Positions 60,349-64,000 of a stretch of 64,000 bases of DNA are shown in pieces. Below the pieces are notes generated by a model. It was not told where the DNA came from and ran no database searches. It was given only the letters and a program-made list of their open reading frames with translations. Source of the DNA: an uncultured Eubacteriales bacterium (GTDB taxonomy: Bacteria; Bacillota; Clostridia; Oscillospirales; Acutalibacteraceae); NCBI GenBank assembly GCA_949293815.1, contig CASFEZ010000003.1:1-64000 (forward strand), given 5' to 3'. Each line of letters begins with the position of its first letter. Within the stretch, counting starts at the first letter, position 1. Both the position numbers and the translations under genes were made by a program.

Positions 60349-62097
60349 TTGTTGATTAAAACAAAGCTGATCAATCAGGTGAAAGAGTCCAGACGCTATA
60401 TCGCGCTGACCGTGTTGGCACAGTGGGTCAAGCTGCTGGCAAATATCGGCATGGTTGCCGCCATGGCGGGGCTGCTTCGGCTGCTGTTTCAGGGCGTAGA
60501 CATCCCAGTTCGTGCCCTTCTGGCGCTTGCGGCCATCGGTGTGGCCTCGGCGGCGGTGCGGTATGGCAGCAGTATGCTGGCGGTACGGTGCTCCTTTGCG
60601 GCCTCCGCAAATGTGAAGAAAAGCTTACGGCAACAGCTCTATCGGAAGCTGACACGCCTGGGCGCATCCTATCACGAAAAGGTTTCCACCTCCGAGCTCA
60701 TTCAGGTATTTGTGGAAGGGGTGGACCAGCTGGAAATCTACTTCGGTAAGTATCTTCCCCAGTTATTTTACAGCCTGCTGGCGCCGGTAACGCTGTTTGC
60801 GGTGCTGTCCTTTGTCAGCTTACGGGCGGCGGTACTATTGCTGGTTTGCGTACCGCTGATTCCCCTTTCCATTGTGGCGGTGCAAAAAATAGCCAAACGG
60901 CTGCTGGGCAATTATTGGGGAAAATATACCGATTTGGGCGATACCTTTTTGGAGAACATACAGGGCTTGACCACCTTAAAAATTTATCAGGCGGACGAGG
61001 AAAAGCATCGGGTGATGAACGAGAAGGCAGAGGCGTTCCGCCGAATCACCATGCGGGTTCTGACCATGCAGCTCAATTCGGTGACGGTCATGGACATTAT
61101 CGCCTATGGCGGCAGCGCGGCGGGCGTGATGGTGGCGGTCAGCGAGGTGGCAAGCGGGCAGATAGAAGTTTGGCAGGCGTTTTTGATTATTATGCTGGCG
61201 GCGGATTTCTTTTTGCCCCTGCGGGCGCTCGGCTCTTTCTTTCATGTTGCCATGAACGGCATGGCAGCCAGTGACAAAATGTTCCGCATTCTCGAACTGG
61301 AAGAGCCGCAGTCCGGTTCCCAAGCCCTAAATGGGGAGGAGCCATCGCTGACGCTGAAGAATGTGAGTTTTTCCTATGACGGCGAACGGGAGGTGCTGCG
61401 GGATGTAACCCTTTCGGTGCCCCGGGGCGGTTTTGCCGCGATTGTCGGTGAATCGGGCTGCGGCAAAAGCACGCTGGCCGCCATTGTATCCGGCACCCTT
61501 CGGGGCTATCGCGGGTCGGTTCGCATCGGCTGCCGGGAGGTATCCGAGGTCAGCGAAGAGAGCCTGACCGGGTACCTGACCTCCGTCAGCTGCAACAGCT
61601 ATCTGTTTGCCGGTACGGTTGCCGACAACCTGCGTATGGCGGCGCCGAACGCTTCCGATAAGCAGCTGGAGCAGGCGCTGCGGCAGGTGAAGCTTTGGGA
61701 TTTTTTACAGACCCAGCAGGGGCTTAAAACCCTTTTGCAGCCCCAGGGAGCGAATTTTTCCGGCGGGCAGCGGCAGCGGCTCGCGCTGGCCAGAGCTATG
61801 CTGCACGATACGCCGATGGTGATTTTTGACGAGGCGACTTCCAATATCGACCCCGAGAGCGAGGGGGATATTATGGATGTCATTCAGCAGGCGGCAGGGG
61901 AAAAGACCGTTTTGATGATTACCCACCGGCTGGAGAATGCCGTGCGCGCCGACCGGATTTTTGTGATGGAAAAAGGGCGGCTTGTGGAATCCGGCACCCA
62001 CCGCGCGCTTTGCGCCGCCGGTGGTCTCTACGCCGACATGTACCGCACCCAGCGGGAACTGGAAAAATTCGCAAGAAGAGGGGAGGAGATGGCATGA
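60349..62097 (+). CDS. ABC transporter, fused permease-ATPase (subunit 1)
   Basis: This 582-residue half-transporter has six transmembrane segments in residues 1-320 and a C-terminal ATPase with Walker A IVGESGCGKSTLAAIVSG, signature GANFSGGQRQRLALARAM and Walker B MVIFDEATSNIDPESEG, then the switch His in MITHRLENAV. The start is a TTG (60349 or 60352) behind AAAGAGG. The next gene overlaps by four bases, so the two products probably form a heterodimer of the CydDC/IrtAB class. Beside a NEAT gene with iron-type operators, transport of haem or a metal complex is the best inference. Confidence 0.9.
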   Translation: MLIKTKLINQVKESRRYIALTVLAQWVKLLANIGMVAAMAGLLRLLFQGVDIPVRALLALAAIGVASAAVRYGSSMLAVRCSFAASANVKKSLRQQLYRKLTRLGASYHEKVSTSELIQVFVEGVDQLEIYFGKYLPQLFYSLLAPVTLFAVLSFVSLRAAVLLLVCVPLIPLSIVAVQKIAKRLLGNYWGKYTDLGDTFLENIQGLTTLKIYQADEEKHRVMNEKAEAFRRITMRVLTMQLNSVTVMDIIAYGGSAAGVMVAVSEVASGQIEVWQAFLIIMLAADFFLPLRALGSFFHVAMNGMAASDKMFRILELEEPQSGSQALNGEEPSLTLKNVSFSYDGEREVLRDVTLSVPRGGFAAIVGESGCGKSTLAAIVSGTLRGYRGSVRIGCREVSEVSEESLTGYLTSVSCNSYLFAGTVADNLRMAAPNASDKQLEQALRQVKLWDFLQTQQGLKTLLQPQGANFSGGQRQRLALARAMLHDTPMVIFDEATSNIDPESEGDIMDVIQQAAGEKTVLMITHRLENAVRADRIFVMEKGRLVESGTHRALCAAGGLYADMYRTQRELEKFARRGEEMA

Positions 62098-63752
62098 GTC
62101 AGAGAAGAAGCGGCATTCGCATTATGGCGAAGCTGATTGGTCTTGTCAAACCCTTATCCGGTTTTATGCTTTTGGCGGTGCTTTTGGGCGTTATCGGCTT
62201 TTTATGCGCCATTTCCATTACAGTGCTCGGCTCGGCGGCGCTGCTTGCCGCTGTTCGTGAACAGGGCGATATGCTAAGGCAGCTGTTTATTTGTATTGCG
62301 GTTTTTGCCGTCGCCCGGGGACTTTTGCATTACGGCGAGCAGGCGTGCAACCACTATATAGCCTTTAAGCTGCTGGCGCTGATTCGCGACAAAGTGTTCC
62401 GGGCGCTGCGAAGCCTTGCGCCCGCCAAGCTGGAATGCCGGGATAAGGGGAACCTGGTGTCTATGATTACCAGCGATATTGAGCTTTTGGAGGTGTTTTA
62501 TGCCCATACCATTTCGCCCATCTGTATTGCGGTGCTGACCTCGGCCGTGATGCTGGTGTTCTTTTGGTCGATCCATCCGCTGTTTGCCGCCATCGCCCTT
62601 GTGGCGTATCTGGCGGTTGGGGTCGCCGTGCCGCTGATTGGCTCCAAATTTGTCAAAGCGGACGGCATGGCCTATCGCAGCGGCGCAGGCGCGTTTTCGG
62701 GCTTTTTATTGGACAGTATGCGCGGTCTTGGAGAAACCATTCGCTATCAGTGCACCGGGCAGCGTGCGGCGGAAATCGACGGGGTAGGCGAGCGGATGAA
62801 CGGGCTTTCAAAACGCCTGAAAACCGCAGAAGGGCATATCGCCGCAATTACCGATACACTCATTCTATTCTTTTCGTTTTTGATGCTGTTTGCGGGGGTG
62901 TTGCTTTCCCGCAGCGGCGCGGCGGATTTTTCGGCGGTGCTGCTTTCCACGGTCGGCATGATGAGCTCCTTCGGACCGGTGGCGGCGCTCAGCGCGCTGA
63001 CCGGCAACCTGGCGCATACACTGGCGGCGGGGGAGCGGGTGCTCGCTATTTTGGAAGAAACGCCGGTGGTTCCGGTTTTGACAGGCGGAAAGGATGTGCG
63101 CTTTACCGGCATGGCGTGCCGGGATGTTTCCTTTGCTTATGAAAAAGAGGCGGTGCTCGACCATTTCACGGTGCCGGTTCCCCAAACCGGCATTCTCGGC
63201 TTAACCGGTCCGAGCGGCGCGGGAAAATCCACCGCGCTGCGGCTTCTGATGCGTTTTTGGGACCCGGACAGCGGCTCTATTACCATGTCCGGCGCGGATC
63301 TGAAAACCATCAACACCGCCTCTCTGCGGCAAAACCAAAGCCTTGTGACCCAGGAAACCGTATTGTTCCACGACACCATCGCAGCCAACATCAAAATCGG
63401 CAAAGCCGACGCCACATACGAGCAGGTCGTTCGGGCGGCAAAGCTGGCGGCGATTCACGATTTTATTATGAGTCTGCCAAAAGGCTATGATACCGATGTG
63501 GGCGAGCTGGGCGATTTGCTCTCGGACGGAGAAAAGCAGCGCATTGGTCTGGCGCGTGCCTTTTTGAGCGATGCGCCGCTGATGCTTTTGGACGAACCGA
63601 CCAGCAATCTGGACAGCTTGAATGAGGGAAAAATTTTACAGGTTCTGGACGCCGTCCGCCACGAAAAAAGCGTGGTGCTGGTGTCCCACCGCCCCTCCAC
63701 CAAGGGCATTGCCGACAAAGCCTATACCGTCTATCATGGGAGGCAGTCATGA
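62094..63752 (+). CDS. ABC transporter, fused permease-ATPase (subunit 2)
   Basis: This 552-residue partner of the upstream ABC protein also has six transmembrane segments (residues about 15-300) and a C-terminal ATPase: Walker A LTGPSGAGKSTALRLLMRFW, signature LLSDGEKQRIGLARAF, and LMLLDEPTSNLDSLNEG. The signature LSDGE differs from the usual LSGGQ, as often seen in one site of heterodimeric exporters. The ATG overlaps the previous stop (ATGA) and has GGGAGGAG upstream. It overlaps the following gene by four bases. Confidence 0.9.
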   Translation: MSQRRSGIRIMAKLIGLVKPLSGFMLLAVLLGVIGFLCAISITVLGSAALLAAVREQGDMLRQLFICIAVFAVARGLLHYGEQACNHYIAFKLLALIRDKVFRALRSLAPAKLECRDKGNLVSMITSDIELLEVFYAHTISPICIAVLTSAVMLVFFWSIHPLFAAIALVAYLAVGVAVPLIGSKFVKADGMAYRSGAGAFSGFLLDSMRGLGETIRYQCTGQRAAEIDGVGERMNGLSKRLKTAEGHIAAITDTLILFFSFLMLFAGVLLSRSGAADFSAVLLSTVGMMSSFGPVAALSALTGNLAHTLAAGERVLAILEETPVVPVLTGGKDVRFTGMACRDVSFAYEKEAVLDHFTVPVPQTGILGLTGPSGAGKSTALRLLMRFWDPDSGSITMSGADLKTINTASLRQNQSLVTQETVLFHDTIAANIKIGKADATYEQVVRAAKLAAIHDFIMSLPKGYDTDVGELGDLLSDGEKQRIGLARAFLSDAPLMLLDEPTSNLDSLNEGKILQVLDAVRHEKSVVLVSHRPSTKGIADKAYTVYHGRQS

Positions 63753-64000
63753 AAAAAACAAGAATCCAAAGGGAAAAAGAGATGCTCCCCGATATGATTG
63801 CCATCTATTGCCATGGCAATCACCATACAAAGAAAGGGGAGCTGTGCGCCTCCTGCGCCGCCTTGCAGGACTATGCGCTGGGCAGGCTACAGCACTGCAA
63901 ATTCGGCAACGATAAAACCTTTTGCAGCCAATGCCCGGTGCATTGCTACAAACCGGATATGCGCGCGCAAATCAAAGAAGTGATGAAATACGCCGGACCG
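63749..64000 (+). CDS. Nitrous oxide-stimulated promoter family protein, cut by window end
   Basis: The first 84 codons are in the window. The product starts MKKTRIQREKEMLPDMIAIY and has a cysteine-rich core: CASCAALQDYALGRLQHCKF, then FCSQCPVHCYKPDMRAQIKE. These features match the family named 'nitrous oxide-stimulated promoter', whose biochemical role is not known; the Cys pattern suggests metal or iron-sulfur binding. It overlaps the ABC gene by four bases and so belongs to the same iron-type operon. The 3' end lies beyond the window. Confidence 0.82.
   Translation, partial: MKKTRIQREKEMLPDMIAIYCHGNHHTKKGELCASCAALQDYALGRLQHCKFGNDKTFCSQCPVHCYKPDMRAQIKEVMKYAGP

Overview
The window looks like the chromosome of a gut-type clostridium (Bacillota, Clostridia, probably Oscillospirales). 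The evidence is gene content: an IspH-ribosomal protein S1 fusion next to cmk, a YlmC/YmxH-type sporulation PRC-barrel protein, TmcAL, acetate kinase, several glycan-degrading enzymes and a dockerin-like secreted protein. The flanks (about 1.3-29.1 kb and 56-64 kb) are fairly GC-rich. The middle (about 29.2-55.9 kb) is visibly AT-richer and has different gene content, so I read it as an acquired island.

Layout. 1-1.3 kb: an IS3-family element cut by the window edge, with a stop codon inside orfA. 1.35-10.3 kb (minus strand): a glycan operon with GH38 alpha-mannosidase, a LytTR/GHKL two-component system, GH36 alpha-galactosidase and a PHP hydrolase, plus a YlmC-like protein. 10.4-15.2 kb: a secreted dockerin-like protein, then a compact surface-decoration cluster (LicD transferase, cytidylyltransferase-kinase fusion, flippase). 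15.3-29.1 kb: housekeeping genes (parvulin foldase, ackA, tmcAL, BaiN-like flavoprotein, cmk, ispH-rpsA fusion, GH27 enzyme with an inserted carbohydrate-binding domain, pdp, greA, lysS).

29.1-55.9 kb: the island. It opens with plasmid/ICE-type remnants (structured leader, parA, truncated parB). A small HTH protein and a WYL-domain regulator follow, then McrBC, and then a tightly packed operon of NADAR protein, SNF2-like helicase, MoxR ATPase, VWA/metallopeptidase-like protein and PcfJ-like protein. After these come a degenerate RecF/SMC-like protein, an LRR protein behind a SAM-I-like riboswitch, several unknown small proteins, a GNAT acetyltransferase, a soluble FtsH-like AAA protease, an agmatine-deiminase-like enzyme, a DUF2779 nuclease, an HNH nuclease and a PP2A-like phosphatase.

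The most striking signal is an 18-bp palindrome, TGYACCA-N4-TGGTRCA. I find nine copies, all inside the island and all in intergenic DNA. In eight of nine a -10 hexamer lies 10 (once 11) bases downstream, so the palindrome occupies the place of the -35 box. It precedes the WYL gene itself and most other island transcription units. I infer one regulon, probably controlled by the WYL protein, that coordinates McrBC, the helicase/MoxR/VWA operon, the FtsH-like protease and others: a candidate multi-operon defence or stress system. A SAM-sensing RNA inside the same island adds a second input.

56-64 kb: back to core-like DNA with a tRNA-binding-domain protein, two beta-propeller-like proteins, a NEAT-domain surface protein behind three GTTAG-type operators, a paired ABC exporter-type transporter, and the start of a Cys-rich 'nitrous oxide-stimulated promoter' family protein. 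This last group looks like an iron/haem locus.
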